Source: a virus. From it: a stretch of 64,000 bases of DNA. The stretch lies in IMG/VR virus record IMGVR_UViG_3300043673_000084, positions 1 through 64,000 of that record; one strand, written 5' to 3'. Shown here in pieces: positions 1-7,400 of this stretch. Every line of letters starts with the position of its first letter. Within the stretch, counting starts at the first letter, position 1. The translations under genes and the position numbers were made by a program. Below the pieces are notes generated by a model, which saw only the letters and a program-made list of their open reading frames with translations, made no database searches and was not told the origin of the DNA.

Positions 1-774
1 TCAGAAACCTCCAAAGAATCGTTCTCGACAGATAGGGCCAATTCCATTCGCCACTGACTCGGGATCTGTCAGCGGTCGATTGCACGCGCAGCAATTGCCA
101 GTGCGGCGCCCATGCGCGACGGACTCGCCCAGGGGATCGGCGCCAATGCGCTTCACTTCATCGCGGATTGATTCAGGGCAGACGTAGGCGGGCGTGAAGA
201 CGCCACCGGGGGAGACCTTGCCGTAATACTCGGATCCAAAATGCTTGCCAGCGGCGATGTATAGGTAGCCAGGATTCTTGCTGCGCTCGCCAGCCAGCTT
301 GAATGTGACGTTCTCGAACGTGAGGGCGGGATGCTTCAGCCCTGACGCCTTAGCCTTGTTGAACGCGGCCACCAGCGCGGTAAAGCCAGCGCCGGCGACG
401 TTGACCACGGAGGCCTTGCGCTGGGTCTCCTTGTCAGCGTCGCGCGCTATGCAGCGGAGGACGGCGGCCAACTGGCCTTCGGTCAGATAGCCATACTTAT
501 CGAGCGCGGCGGACAGCGACTCGGCGAACTGAAAAGACTGGTTCGCGTCAATCCAGGCAATGACGTCCGGATGTTCCTCGGCGAAGATCTGCCGGCTGCT
601 GACCGGAGGCAGCGGTTCGCCCTGGCGATCCATCTGCGATGCGCCAGTTCCACCAAAGCGGCGCCGCGGCTGCTGGCGTCCGGCGTACTCGGCGGCATGG
701 TTCAAGTAGCCAGGCGCGTTGTCGTCGATGGGCGCGCTGTCCAGGTCGTCGGCGAGCTCGGGAATGGCGCTCAT
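1..774 (-). CDS. DUF6011-like zinc-binding phage protein
   Basis: 257 aa. The N-terminal two thirds match nothing I recognise. The last ~35 residues form a compact metal-binding end, CCACNRPLTD followed by GIGPIC, which is the pattern of the small DUF6011 domain (CxxC, then GxGPxC) found at the C-terminus of many phage proteins. The ATG overlaps the stop of the upstream zinc-ribbon gene (ATGA at 771-774), so it belongs to the leftward early operon that starts near 1413. The stop codon is the first three bases of the window, so the gene is complete. Function is unknown; a nucleic-acid-binding role is only suggested by the Cys cluster. Confidence 0.7.
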   Translation of the reverse strand: MSAIPELADDLDSAPIDDNAPGYLNHAAEYAGRQQPRRRFGGTGASQMDRQGEPLPPVSSRQIFAEEHPDVIAWIDANQSFQFAESLSAALDKYGYLTEGQLAAVLRCIARDADKETQRKASVVNVAGAGFTALVAAFNKAKASGLKHPALTFENVTFKLAGERSKNPGYLYIAAGKHFGSEYYGKVSPGGVFTPAYVCPESIRDEVKRIGADPLGESVAHGRRTGNCCACNRPLTDPESVANGIGPICRERFFGGF

Positions 775-938
775 GCGGCCACCAGAGGCGCGACGCGCGC
801 GCTTCGGACGGTCTCAACAGCCTTGCACACCGGGCATCGGAACTTGTTCGCCGGCAGCGGGCGGCCCCACTGGTTGACAATGAAAGCCTGGTAGCCGGCG
901 CTGTGCCCGCACTTGCAGCGGATGGTGACGGCGCTCAT
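771..938 (-). CDS. small zinc-ribbon protein (55 aa)
   Basis: 55 aa, starting MSAVTIRCKCGHSAGYQ. Two Cys pairs, CKC near residue 9 and CPVC near residue 35, make a zinc ribbon. Both ends are coupled to neighbours by 4-base overlaps (ATGA at 935-938 and 771-774), which supports it being a real gene despite its size. Such mini zinc-ribbon proteins are common in phage early operons; no function can be assigned. Confidence 0.75.
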   Translation of the reverse strand: MSAVTIRCKCGHSAGYQAFIVNQWGRPLPANKFRCPVCKAVETVRSARVAPLVAA

Positions 939-1150
939 GCCGCCACCCGGAGGTCACGGCGCATCCGGCGGCAGCGGATGACGTAGAGGTGTCCCTCGCA
1001 GCCATCGACGGACCAGGAGACTATGAAAGAGCGGAAGCCACGATCACGCGCGTAAGGGGTAATCGTCCCGCCGTGCTGACGGCACTTCGCCAAAACATCG
1101 CGCGGATTCCGCTCGCGCCAGTTGGCGTGCATGTCGTAGGCGCTGCTCAT
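935..1150 (-). CDS. hypothetical early-operon protein (71 aa)
   Basis: 71 aa, basic, with one Cys in the middle and two near the C-terminus but no clear zinc motif. It is coupled upstream (ATGA at 1147-1150) and downstream (ATGA at 935-938). I recognise no family. The gene is supported mainly by the unbroken overlap chain. Confidence 0.6.
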   Translation of the reverse strand: MSSAYDMHANWRERNPRDVLAKCRQHGGTITPYARDRGFRSFIVSWSVDGCEGHLYVIRCRRMRRDLRVAA

Positions 1151-1413
1151 CCCAGCACCACGTTGCTATAGCGAGCCAGGCCTTCGGCGTCGTAGCCCTC
1201 AAACTTCGCGCAATTCACCAGGAGCGCTTCGATCGCGCCCCCTCGGGGAATGTGGCGATTGATCACGGTCACGTCATATGACGTCTCAGGATCAAGCTTG
1301 CTGGTGTCCGTATGCGCGGCGACAACCGCAGCCACGCCAGGATAGTTTGCTGCGTAATGGTCGATCTGCTTCGCCTGAATCGCCAGCGCCTCGGCTACGG
1401 TCATCGTGATCAT
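1147..1413 (-). CDS. hypothetical protein, first gene of leftward early operon
   Basis: 88 aa, starting MITMTVAEALAIQAKQ. The ATG at 1413 is preceded by a clear Shine-Dalgarno (TAGGAG on the minus strand), and a second in-frame ATG lies three codons in. It is the first gene leftward of the immunity region and would be transcribed from the operator-bearing region at 1461-1511. Mostly helical, no family recognised. Confidence 0.65.
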   Translation of the reverse strand: MITMTVAEALAIQAKQIDHYAANYPGVAAVVAAHTDTSKLDPETSYDVTVINRHIPRGGAIEALLVNCAKFEGYDAEGLARYSNVVLG

Positions 1414-1761
1414 TTGCCTGGTCTCCTACCTCGGGCGGGATTGCCCTGGTGTAGAAGTAGGTTCGCATACTAGTAACTAGCGGTCAAGAAAAAAGTGAGC
1501 CTTTTGCGAACTATTTAATGCTGCAGCGCGATACTGTCAGATTCTTGATGTTTTCCCTGGTTTACCCTTCTTTACAGTCGGAACCATTGACTTTCAGGTT
1601 GAGTTTTGGGCCCCTTTAATATGTGAAAAGTTTACATATCGAGATGCGTTTCGCATTGTTAAGCGTGATATGTCAAATAGACTTTGCGCGCCAAAGCGCA
1701 GCGCGCCAACGCCCGCGGCCCATGGATGGACCGCGGCGGGGCGAATTTCTCCTACGTAAAT
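1414..1761. promoter_or_regulatory. gene-free immunity-region spacer with operator-like sites
   Basis: 348 bp without a credible gene, between the leftward operon and the 3' end of the repressor gene. It holds GTTCGCA at 1461-1467, its complement TGCGAAC at 1505-1511, the perfect palindrome CTAGTAACTAG at 1470-1480, an ATATGT/ACATAT inverted repeat at 1619-1639, and a CCGCGG-armed hairpin at 1713-1736 just past the repressor stop. The first sites lie where the leftward promoter must be. No convincing -35/-10 pair was found by eye. Confidence 0.55.
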
Positions 1762-2433
1762 TTACTGCCGCGAGCGCGGCTGAATTGCGGTCTGCACTGA
1801 GACCACGACGCCGACGATTTCTGCATCGGGCGGCATCGGCGCTATGGGATAGCGCGCATTCAAGGGTTTCAAGAAATACTGCTGGCCGTCGAACTCGAGC
1901 GTCTTGAAGATCGCCTCGAGCGCCGCCGGCACTCTCACAACTACATGATCACCGGGCGCCGCCTTCACGGTCGGATCCACGACAATCATGCAACCATCCG
2001 GGAAACTAAGGCCCCCGGAGCTATCCACCATACTATCGCCACGAACCTTAAGAGCAAATGCACCTTCACCGATCGATGCGTCTGCATAAACAACTGACGC
2101 ATCCTCTCCATCCAAAGCCTGAGACACCATTCCTTCGAGCCTCCCCACTTGCGCCCAACTGATTAGCCGAACCTTGCGGATCGGCACCCCCTGGGATTCC
2201 CCGTTACTGATCGCCTGGTCATGAAGAATATCCATCCAACCATGCGGCTTCCTCATCGCGGCTTCGAGTCTACGCGCAGTCGAATCTCCCATGGCGCGCT
2301 TGCCTGGTTTCGGGGGGTGGATCTGATTTAGGTAATTAGCCCTCTTTTTCATTCGACGCGATAGCTCAGCCTTACTTCCTGCCTCCGTAATGAGCAGTTC
2401 GAGGTTCAGCATGCGTATTTCTTTGCTATCCAT
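1762..2433 (-). CDS. S24-family (CI/LexA-like) phage repressor
   Basis: 223 aa. The N-terminal ~70 residues contain a Cro/CI-like helix-turn-helix region (KAELSRRMKKRANYLNQI). The C-terminal half is an S24 peptidase/dimerisation domain: the catalytic serine lies in VRGDSMVD (Ser134) and the catalytic lysine in EAIFKTLEF (Lys177), the arrangement of LexA and CI self-cleaving repressors. No Ala-Gly cleavage dipeptide is evident in the linker, so cleavage at another bond, or none, is possible. It is divergent from the cro-like gene at 2531 with ~97 bp between them, carrying a perfect palindrome. Expected role: maintenance of lysogeny, possibly SOS-sensitive. An internal ATG at 2412 is an alternative start. 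Confidence 0.9.
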   Translation of the reverse strand: MDSKEIRMLNLELLITEAGSKAELSRRMKKRANYLNQIHPPKPGKRAMGDSTARRLEAAMRKPHGWMDILHDQAISNGESQGVPIRKVRLISWAQVGRLEGMVSQALDGEDASVVYADASIGEGAFALKVRGDSMVDSSGGLSFPDGCMIVVDPTVKAAPGDHVVVRVPAALEAIFKTLEFDGQQYFLKPLNARYPIAPMPPDAEIVGVVVSVQTAIQPRSRQ

Positions 2434-2452
2434 TACCTAATTGTCAACTATG

Positions 2453-2467
2453 TTCGCAAATTGCGAA
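2453..2467. promoter_or_regulatory. 15-bp operator palindrome between repressor and cro
   Basis: TTCGCAAATTGCGAA is a perfect 7+1+7 palindrome between the divergent repressor and Cro-like genes. A related half site, TGCGAAC, follows at 2513-2519. A consensus -35 TTGACA reads leftward from 2447-2442 toward the repressor. This is the natural place for an OR-type operator. Confidence 0.65.
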
Positions 2468-2530
2468 ACTTGGCAAAATGGTCACTATTTACTTGCGCAA
2501 TGGTTACTGATATGCGAACTTATGCGCGCC

Positions 2531-2791
2531 ATGAACCTAAACGACTACCTAGACACCCTGACTGCGGCTGAGAAAAGGGAATTTGCGGCGGCCTGCGGGA
2601 TTGAAGAAGGGTACCTCAAGCAATTGAAGTGCCGGACTCCCAAGAACAAGCACCGCATGCCATCCCTCGGGCTGTGCAAACGGTTCATTGAGGAATCGGA
2701 GCGGCGATTCAATCTGGGGCTCAACCCAAACAAGTTGACCTTGGAGGAATTGCGGCCGGACGTGTTCAGCGAAGCAGAGAGCGCGGCTTGA
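2531..2791 (+). CDS. Cro-like small DNA-binding protein
   Basis: 86 aa from the ATG at 2531 (MNLNDYLDTLTAAEKREF). The frame stays open upstream to 2441, but that stretch is the operator region, so a later start is preferred (2522 or 2531). Residues ~10-35 look like a Cro/YdaS-type helix-turn-helix (AAACGIEEGYLKQLK). It is divergent from the repressor and first in the rightward operon, which is the position of Cro. Confidence 0.65.
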   Translation: MNLNDYLDTLTAAEKREFAAACGIEEGYLKQLKCRTPKNKHRMPSLGLCKRFIEESERRFNLGLNPNKLTLEELRPDVFSEAESAA

Positions 2792-2823
2792 TGCGCGCTC
2801 GAATTTAGAACTGCCCAGCTCGC

Positions 2824-3048
2824 ATGAGTCTCAGACGAATGGATGTTGCTGTGAAGGTTGACCCCAACATTCACGAAGCCTTTTCTGCAATCGCGAAAAT
2901 CCAGGGAACCGGGATCGGCGAATTGGCGGAACGCCTCATCAAAGAATTTGTGGCCGCTGATTGTCACCAGTTCAATTTACGGCTACGCAGCAACGCCTAC
3001 CGAAGAATCTCGGAGAATATCGAAGAATCGCCGGGGAGCGCGCCGTAA
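2824..3048 (+). CDS. ribbon-helix-helix-like small protein
   Basis: 74 aa. A beta strand (VAVKVD) is followed by two helices (NIHEAFSAIAKI and IGELAERLIKEFVA), the layout of MetJ/Arc ribbon-helix-helix proteins. It lies between the Cro-like gene and the operator/promoter at 3064-3098, so a second regulator is plausible. An in-frame ATG at 2839 is another possible start. Confidence 0.5.
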   Translation: MSLRRMDVAVKVDPNIHEAFSAIAKIQGTGIGELAERLIKEFVAADCHQFNLRLRSNAYRRISENIEESPGSAP

Positions 3049-3098
3049 TGCGAACTACCCGGATTGACATTTTACTTTTTATGTTCGGTAGCGAACAT
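3049..3098 (+). promoter_or_regulatory. -35 element and 18-bp palindrome upstream of the UDG-like gene
   Basis: A half site TGCGAAC at 3049-3055, a consensus -35 TTGACA at 3064-3069, and the perfect palindrome ATGTTCG-GTAG-CGAACAT at 3081-3098, which sits where the -10 should be and 17 bp before the ATG at 3116. A protein bound to the palindrome would block this promoter. Confidence 0.55.
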
Positions 3099-3115
3099 AA
3101 CGCGGCATTTCGGTC

Positions 3116-3748
3116 ATGAAAGATTCATTTTGGGATCGGCTGCAGTCCTTCGAAAGTAGTGAAACTTTCAATCCGTGGAGAGACGCTGACCCACTCGACG
3201 CTGATATGTACGGCGCGCTCTACCGGCGCCAGCGCCTCGAAATTCATCTTGAGCGCGACGCCAAATATTTGCTGGTGGGTGAAGCTCCAGGATATCGAGG
3301 CTGTCATTTCAGCGGCATTCCGTTCACTTGCGAGAAGCAGCTGTGCGCCAATCAAGTGCCTGGAATACGCATGTTTCAGCGCATCACTACGCGCGATCTG
3401 CCATGGAGTGAAGGGTCGGCGACAATCATCTGGGGCACTCTGAAGGAACTTGGCATCGCAGATTCGACGGTGCTGTGGAATGCGTTTGCGTTTCATCCCT
3501 TCGCGGCCATCAGCAGATATTCGAATCGCACGCCGACGCCCAACGAAGTCACCGGCAACGCTGACATACTCGCGGCAGTGATCGCGCGCCATCGGCACGC
3601 AAAGATTTTTGCGGTCGGCAAGATCGCGCAGCGCACGCTTGCGAGCCTGGGAATCAGCGCAATCCTATTGCGCCATCCCAGCATGGGCGGCGCGAATCAA
3701 TTCAGAGAGCAGCTTCGCTCCAACATTCTGGAGCAGGCATGCATTTAA
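3116..3748 (+). CDS. uracil-DNA glycosylase superfamily protein
   Basis: 210 aa. Motif 1 of the superfamily is VGEAPGY (residues ~54-60), a core strand is LWNAFAFHP, and motif 2 is RHPSMGG near the C-terminus, the HPS loop that enters the DNA minor groove. The catalytic Asp of classic UDG is replaced by Glu in GEAPG, as in family 4/5-type enzymes; the 4Fe-4S cysteines of family 4 are not obvious. It may remove uracil or other damaged bases, or be a DNA-modification relative. It appears to have its own operator-controlled promoter. Its 3' end overlaps a possible ATG at 3739 of the next frame. Confidence 0.75.
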   Translation: MKDSFWDRLQSFESSETFNPWRDADPLDADMYGALYRRQRLEIHLERDAKYLLVGEAPGYRGCHFSGIPFTCEKQLCANQVPGIRMFQRITTRDLPWSEGSATIIWGTLKELGIADSTVLWNAFAFHPFAAISRYSNRTPTPNEVTGNADILAAVIARHRHAKIFAVGKIAQRTLASLGISAILLRHPSMGGANQFREQLRSNILEQACI

Positions 3749-3813
3749 CTCACATCGAGACGCGCGACGCACAGTTACGCCAACGTATTTTGCCGTGCGA
3801 ACGAGCGAAGGCC

Positions 3814-3999
3814 ATGTCAGAAAACACCCCAGATTTTCGTCAGATATCGGAGCAACTATATCGCGCTCTGAAATCAGTTGGATGCCGATGTACCGAACCG
3901 GTGTGGTGGGACAAGGAAAAGCGACCAGCTCACAAATGCTCGCTGTGCATCGCGCGAGAAGCCTACGAGGCGGCCGCGGGGATAAAGCCAAATGGGTGA
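3814..3999 (+). CDS. small Cys-containing protein (61 aa)
   Basis: 61 aa from ATG 3814 (MSENTPDFRQ), which has GAAGG just upstream; the frame is open from an earlier ATG at 3739 (86 aa). Cys pairs CRC and CSLC ~25 residues apart suggest a zinc knuckle. It ends inside the start of the DUF5131 gene (3992). No family recognised. Confidence 0.55.
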   Translation: MSENTPDFRQISEQLYRALKSVGCRCTEPVWWDKEKRPAHKCSLCIAREAYEAAAGIKPNG

Positions 4000-4798
4000 G
4001 CGCTCAAAAATACAATGGACCGACCACACGTTTAATCCGTGGCTAGGATGCGCGAAGATTTCCCCTGGCTGCGATCACTGTTATGCAGAGGTCTGGGCGA
4101 AGCGCAGCGGCCTGGTGGAGTGGGGCGGCCCACGCCGGCGCACCAGCCCGGCGACATGGCGCGAACCTATCAAATTACACGCTGCGGTCCCAGAAGGTCA
4201 GCGAGAGCGTGTGTTTTGCGCATCCCTCGCTGATGTCTTCGACAACGAGGTACCCCAGCAATGGCGCCAGGATCTGTTCGATCTGATCAGTGTGACGCCG
4301 CGCTTCGACTGGCTGCTGCTGACCAAGCGCATCGGCAACGTGAAGTCGATGGTTCCGTGGTACAGCTACCGCGGATCGATCGAACCTCAATATCACTTCC
4401 CGGACAACGTCTGGCTTGGAATCAGCGTTGTCAACCAGGAAGAGGCTGACCGCGACATTCCCAAGTTGCTGGCGTTGCCAGCTCGAGTCCGGTTCCTATC
4501 GTGTGAGCCATTGCTCGGGCCGATAGATCTGGAGCGCGGCGGATTCACATTCCTTCGTCGCCAGAAAAGCCCCACCGGCATTCAACATGAGGCGGTCGAC
4601 TGGGTGATCGTGGGCGGCGAGAGCGGCGCCCATGCGCGGCCCATGGAGCAGTCCTGGGCCATCGACCTTGTGCGAGATTGCCGAGCCAATGGCGTCCCTG
4701 TCTTCTTCAAGCAGGGCTCGAAAGCCAATTGGCCACGCTTCAAGAACTTCGACGGCTTTCCAAAGTCGCTCCAGGTTCGGGAGTGGCCAACGCTATGA
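3992..4798 (+). CDS. DUF5131 (phage Gp37/Gp68 family) protein
   Basis: 268 aa. It opens with the family hallmark SKIQWTDHTFNPWLGC, followed by a Cys cluster CAKISPGCDHC (CX6CX2C), and includes RFLSCEPLLGPI and VDWVIVGGESGAHARPM, all characteristic of DUF5131. The spacing of the Cys residues and the fold type resemble radical-SAM proteins, so an iron-sulfur enzyme acting on nucleic acid is often proposed, but no reaction is established. Length is normal for the family. The stop overlaps the next ATG (ATGA at 4795-4798). Confidence 0.88.
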   Translation: MGERSKIQWTDHTFNPWLGCAKISPGCDHCYAEVWAKRSGLVEWGGPRRRTSPATWREPIKLHAAVPEGQRERVFCASLADVFDNEVPQQWRQDLFDLISVTPRFDWLLLTKRIGNVKSMVPWYSYRGSIEPQYHFPDNVWLGISVVNQEEADRDIPKLLALPARVRFLSCEPLLGPIDLERGGFTFLRRQKSPTGIQHEAVDWVIVGGESGAHARPMEQSWAIDLVRDCRANGVPVFFKQGSKANWPRFKNFDGFPKSLQVREWPTL

Positions 4799-5172
4799 TC
4801 CACAAGATTGTGCGCGGCCCGTGCCCGCGGTGCGGTGGCCCATCCCACTATCAGCACGGGACCAGCCGAATCTATGTATGCGCCTCGTGTACTCGCGCGC
4901 GAGATCTGCAACGCACGAACGCGGCCAGAAGGGCGATTGCCGCAGTTCATCGCGCCAAGCTGCGCGGCGAACTATCTAGTCTTCCTGACGGCACTCCATG
5001 CGTCGATTGCGGCGCTGAAGCCATGGTCTATGACCATAGGGAGTATGCCAAGCCTCTCGTTGTAGAGCCGGTATGCATCAGTTGCAATAAGCGGCGCGGT
5101 CCTGCAATTGATTCCGCAGCGCTTCTGCCAATGCCAATCGCGCAGCGCACGGAAGTCGGGATGGAACTGTGA
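4795..5172 (+). CDS. HNH-like zinc protein
   Basis: 125 aa from the ATG at 4795, coupled to the DUF5131 gene. Two zinc modules: CPRCGG ... CASC in the first 40 residues, and CVDCGAEAMVYDHREY ... CISCNKRRG in the second half. The latter (CxxC, DH, then CxxCN) is the treble-clef layout of small HNH nucleases. A DNA-nicking or DNA-binding role is inferred only. GTG overlap with the replication gene at 5169. Confidence 0.6.
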   Translation: MIHKIVRGPCPRCGGPSHYQHGTSRIYVCASCTRARDLQRTNAARRAIAAVHRAKLRGELSSLPDGTPCVDCGAEAMVYDHREYAKPLVVEPVCISCNKRRGPAIDSAALLPMPIAQRTEVGMEL

Positions 5173-5987
5173 GCGGCTGGATCAAACTCGAAAAGGATCT
5201 ACTTACCGATCCGAGGGTGATCCGAATGGGAACTAAAGTATGTAATGGTCTGCCATTACGTGGTGTAACTGTAGTGTTAGGCGGCCTCGCTCACCTTTGG
5301 ATGATCGCTGACACTCACATCGGAAATGATGATGTCATTCCGCTCGGGCCTGACGAGATAAATGAGGTCATCGGCATCCAAGGATTCTGCCAACTCCTGC
5401 CTCGGGATTGGCTTGAGATCATCGATGCGGACCACGTAAAACTGCCTGGTTTTCATCGTCATAATGGCACCATTGCAAAAGAGAATGCTCAGAACGCGAA
5501 GCGTGTTCAACGCCACCGGGAGCGTATCAACGCCGAACAATTACGTCTACGTAATGGAGGACCATTACCAGACCAAGACCAAGACCCACACCTAGACCAA
5601 GACCTTGTAGGGAGACGTTCGGCGCGAAAGAGCGCGCCATCTGTTCCACGGGAAACCGATCAGCAATGGTTTTTGGATTTGAAACTCGTTTACCCGGATC
5701 GCGGAGATGGGAGTCAGAACTGGAGCGGCGCCCGGCGCGCTGCCAATGCGCGGCTCACCGAAGGTCACACGCCAGAGGAAATGCTGGAGGGCGCGCGGCG
5801 CTATGCGGCATACAACCTGGCCATCGGCAACACGGGGACGCAGTACGTCAAGCAAGCCGCAGTATTCCTCGGGCCAGACAAGCATTTCACAAAGCCATGG
5901 GCGATTCCTCCAGGTAAGGCGGAACGCAGACTCAACGCAAATCTCGACGTCGCCGCGCAATTTCTCGCATCTGGGGGTTCCAAGTGA
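5169..5987 (+). CDS. phage replication initiation-type protein
   Basis: 272 aa, GTG start overlapping the previous stop. The N-terminus (SGWIKLEKDLLTDPRVIRM) is that of phage replication proteins with a winged-helix front half. A hydrophilic linker with a DQDQDPHLDQD tract follows at residues ~135-146, then a C-terminal domain with WFLDLKLVYPDRGDGSQNW. Lambda O and its analogues carry the origin inside the gene, and here the DNA shows two exact GTAATGG-N4-CCATTAC palindromes (5242-5259 and 5551-5568) and a short repeat tract at 5570-5604. It is followed by a probable helicase-loader gene. The initiator role is inferred from context and layout. Confidence 0.65.
   Translation: MSGWIKLEKDLLTDPRVIRMGTKVCNGLPLRGVTVVLGGLAHLWMIADTHIGNDDVIPLGPDEINEVIGIQGFCQLLPRDWLEIIDADHVKLPGFHRHNGTIAKENAQNAKRVQRHRERINAEQLRLRNGGPLPDQDQDPHLDQDLVGRRSARKSAPSVPRETDQQWFLDLKLVYPDRGDGSQNWSGARRAANARLTEGHTPEEMLEGARRYAAYNLAIGNTGTQYVKQAAVFLGPDKHFTKPWAIPPGKAERRLNANLDVAAQFLASGGSK
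5242..5259. repeat. 18-bp palindrome, copy 1 (candidate origin site)
   Basis: GTAATGG-TCTG-CCATTAC, a perfect 7-bp inverted repeat with a 4-nt spacer inside the replication gene. The same arms occur again at 5551-5568 in the same frame. Candidate initiator-binding site. Confidence 0.6.
5551..5568. repeat. 18-bp palindrome, copy 2 (candidate origin site)
   Basis: GTAATGG-AGGA-CCATTAC, arms identical to copy 1. It lies two bases before the GACCAA repeat tract. Confidence 0.6.
5570..5604 (+). repeat. GACCAA-type short repeat tract (iteron-like)
   Basis: AGACCAAGACCAAGACC, then CACACCT, then AGACCAAGACC: tandem GACCAA units encoding DQDQDPHLDQD. Inside the replication gene and next to palindrome copy 2, this resembles the iterons of lambda-type origins. 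Confidence 0.5.
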
Positions 5988-6487
5988 TCGACGCGGATAA
6001 GGCTGAATTCGTCAAGGTCGTCATGGGGTTTGCCGAACTCAAGGGCAAACAACTCAGCCTGCCGGCGGTAGAGCTCTACTGGCGGGCGATGCGCAACTGG
6101 GAACTGCAGGACTTCATGGCGGCAGCGGAGCGCCTGGTGAGCACCAGCCAGTACATGCCGGAACCGTATCACTTCCACGAACTGCGCAAGGCCGGTCTCG
6201 AGACCGCGCCGGAAGCCTGGGCGCGCGCGGTGCGCCACGCAGCATCCAGCGCATACCGGCGCGGGCCAATCGGGGATCCGCTGATCGACAAATGCGTGGA
6301 GATTGTCGGCGGCTACGCGGCCATAGCGCTGTCGGATGTCTCCAAGCTGCAGTTCATCGAGCGTAGATTCTGCGAGCACTACGCGACCATTGGGGACGCC
6401 CAGGAGACGCGCGACGCGGTACCCCAGATTGCATACCAGCACCCACCGCTGCTGTTGGCCGGTGTCGTGAAAAGGATTGGCCATTGA
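5984..6487 (+). CDS. replication-module protein, DUF6475-like
   Basis: 167 aa, GTG start overlapping the previous stop. The pattern KAEFVKVVMGFAELKGKQLS, ELYWRAMRNWEL, and a YMPEPYHFHEL segment followed by a GDPLIDKCVEIVGGY segment resembles a phage family I know as DUF6475. Its place straight after the initiator-type gene suggests a DnaB-helicase loader analogous to lambda P; that is inference. Confidence 0.55.
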   Translation: MIDADKAEFVKVVMGFAELKGKQLSLPAVELYWRAMRNWELQDFMAAAERLVSTSQYMPEPYHFHELRKAGLETAPEAWARAVRHAASSAYRRGPIGDPLIDKCVEIVGGYAAIALSDVSKLQFIERRFCEHYATIGDAQETRDAVPQIAYQHPPLLLAGVVKRIGH

Positions 6488-6951
6488 ACGCACGCGAGCA
6501 AGTGTTGCTGCTGATCCAAACTCAAACGATGCGGAGCGCATCGTTTCAGCAGATCAAATTTGCGCTGAAGTTGAGGGACGAGCAAACGGACCACGTTCTG
6601 CGCGGGATGCTGAATGACGGAGTGATCGAGCGCATGGACGGTCGCTACCAGATCCCAGCGGCGGAGCAAATTGACGAACCGCTGTTCGAGGTCATTGCCT
6701 CGGCGCCCACGGTTCAGATGCGAACCTGCACCTGCTGCAAACTTTCGAAGCCCACCAAAGACTTTTACAAAAATCACGGCAAATGCAAAAAGTGCTACTA
6801 CCTGACGCAGCAGAGAGCCAGGGAAAAGCGCGCTGCGAGATCGGCCAATATTCGAATCATCGGCAAGCGCATCACCATGGTCGTCGGCGCAACTGAAGTC
6901 GACATCAGCGCTGACCACGTTCGAAGACTTCTGGACGAGGCGGAAGCATGA
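6484..6951 (+). CDS. winged-helix/zinc-finger protein
   Basis: 155 aa, TTG start overlapping the previous stop (TTGA). The first ~65 residues look like a winged helix (FQQIKFALKLRDEQTDHVLR). A zinc module follows (CTCCKLSKPTKDFY ... CKKC, residues ~82-103), then a basic helix. A DNA-binding role in replication or regulation is likely. The specific family is not recognised. Confidence 0.6.
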   Translation: MNAREQVLLLIQTQTMRSASFQQIKFALKLRDEQTDHVLRGMLNDGVIERMDGRYQIPAAEQIDEPLFEVIASAPTVQMRTCTCCKLSKPTKDFYKNHGKCKKCYYLTQQRAREKRAARSANIRIIGKRITMVVGATEVDISADHVRRLLDEAEA

Positions 6952-7226
6952 AAGCCAAGAAAACATCGACCACGGCCCAGAAGATCGAGTGCATCTACCG
7001 CCGGCAGATCCGCCTCGAGAAGCAATTCTGTCGACTTAACCTGGTACTGAACTCTGAAACGTTGGCTATGTGGGCCGCGGTGCACGGAAAATTGATCGAG
7101 TCGAACAAGGTTCTAGCGGACCACGTTGCCCGGGTTCTGCGCGAGAAAGAAACGCTGGTGAAAATGATCGGGACCCAGGAAATTCAGCGGCAACTGGAAG
7201 AAAGAAAATCCACAGGAGATCGGTAA
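6948..7226 (+). CDS. hypothetical helical protein (92 aa)
   Basis: 92 aa, overlapping the previous stop by 4 bases. Strongly helical with heptad-like hydrophobic spacing; the C-terminal half (LREKETLVKMIGTQEIQRQL) could form a coiled coil. No family recognised. Confidence 0.6.
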   Translation: MKAKKTSTTAQKIECIYRRQIRLEKQFCRLNLVLNSETLAMWAAVHGKLIESNKVLADHVARVLREKETLVKMIGTQEIQRQLEERKSTGDR

Positions 7227-7400
7227 ATGAGCGAATCAGTGCGAGTGACGGCGCCTGCCGAAGTTGAGGCGGTGCGCAACGGTGCAATCCTTGGCGATGA
7301 GTACAAGGACGGCGAGATATGGGCGGATGCAGTGTCGCTGCTGCGGTTTCGGCAGATCAAGACGCTGGACCAGGACAACGCAGTGAGCCAGCCGGCGTGA
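7227..7400 (+). CDS. small hypothetical protein (57 aa)
   Basis: 57 aa (MSESVRVTAPAEVEAVRNGA...). The ATG at 7227 follows an AGGAG Shine-Dalgarno, and the stop is overlapped by the next GTG (GTGA at 7397-7400). No family. Confidence 0.6.
   Translation: MSESVRVTAPAEVEAVRNGAILGDEYKDGEIWADAVSLLRFRQIKTLDQDNAVSQPA

Noticed and set aside
1623-1907. Plus-strand ORF overlapping the repressor
   Set aside because: Arg/Ser-rich shadow of the repressor gene with no ribosome site; it lies in the regulatory spacer.
2545-2967. Long minus-strand ORF across the Cro-like and RHH genes
   Set aside because: Shadow frame of two better-supported plus-strand genes; no start signal.
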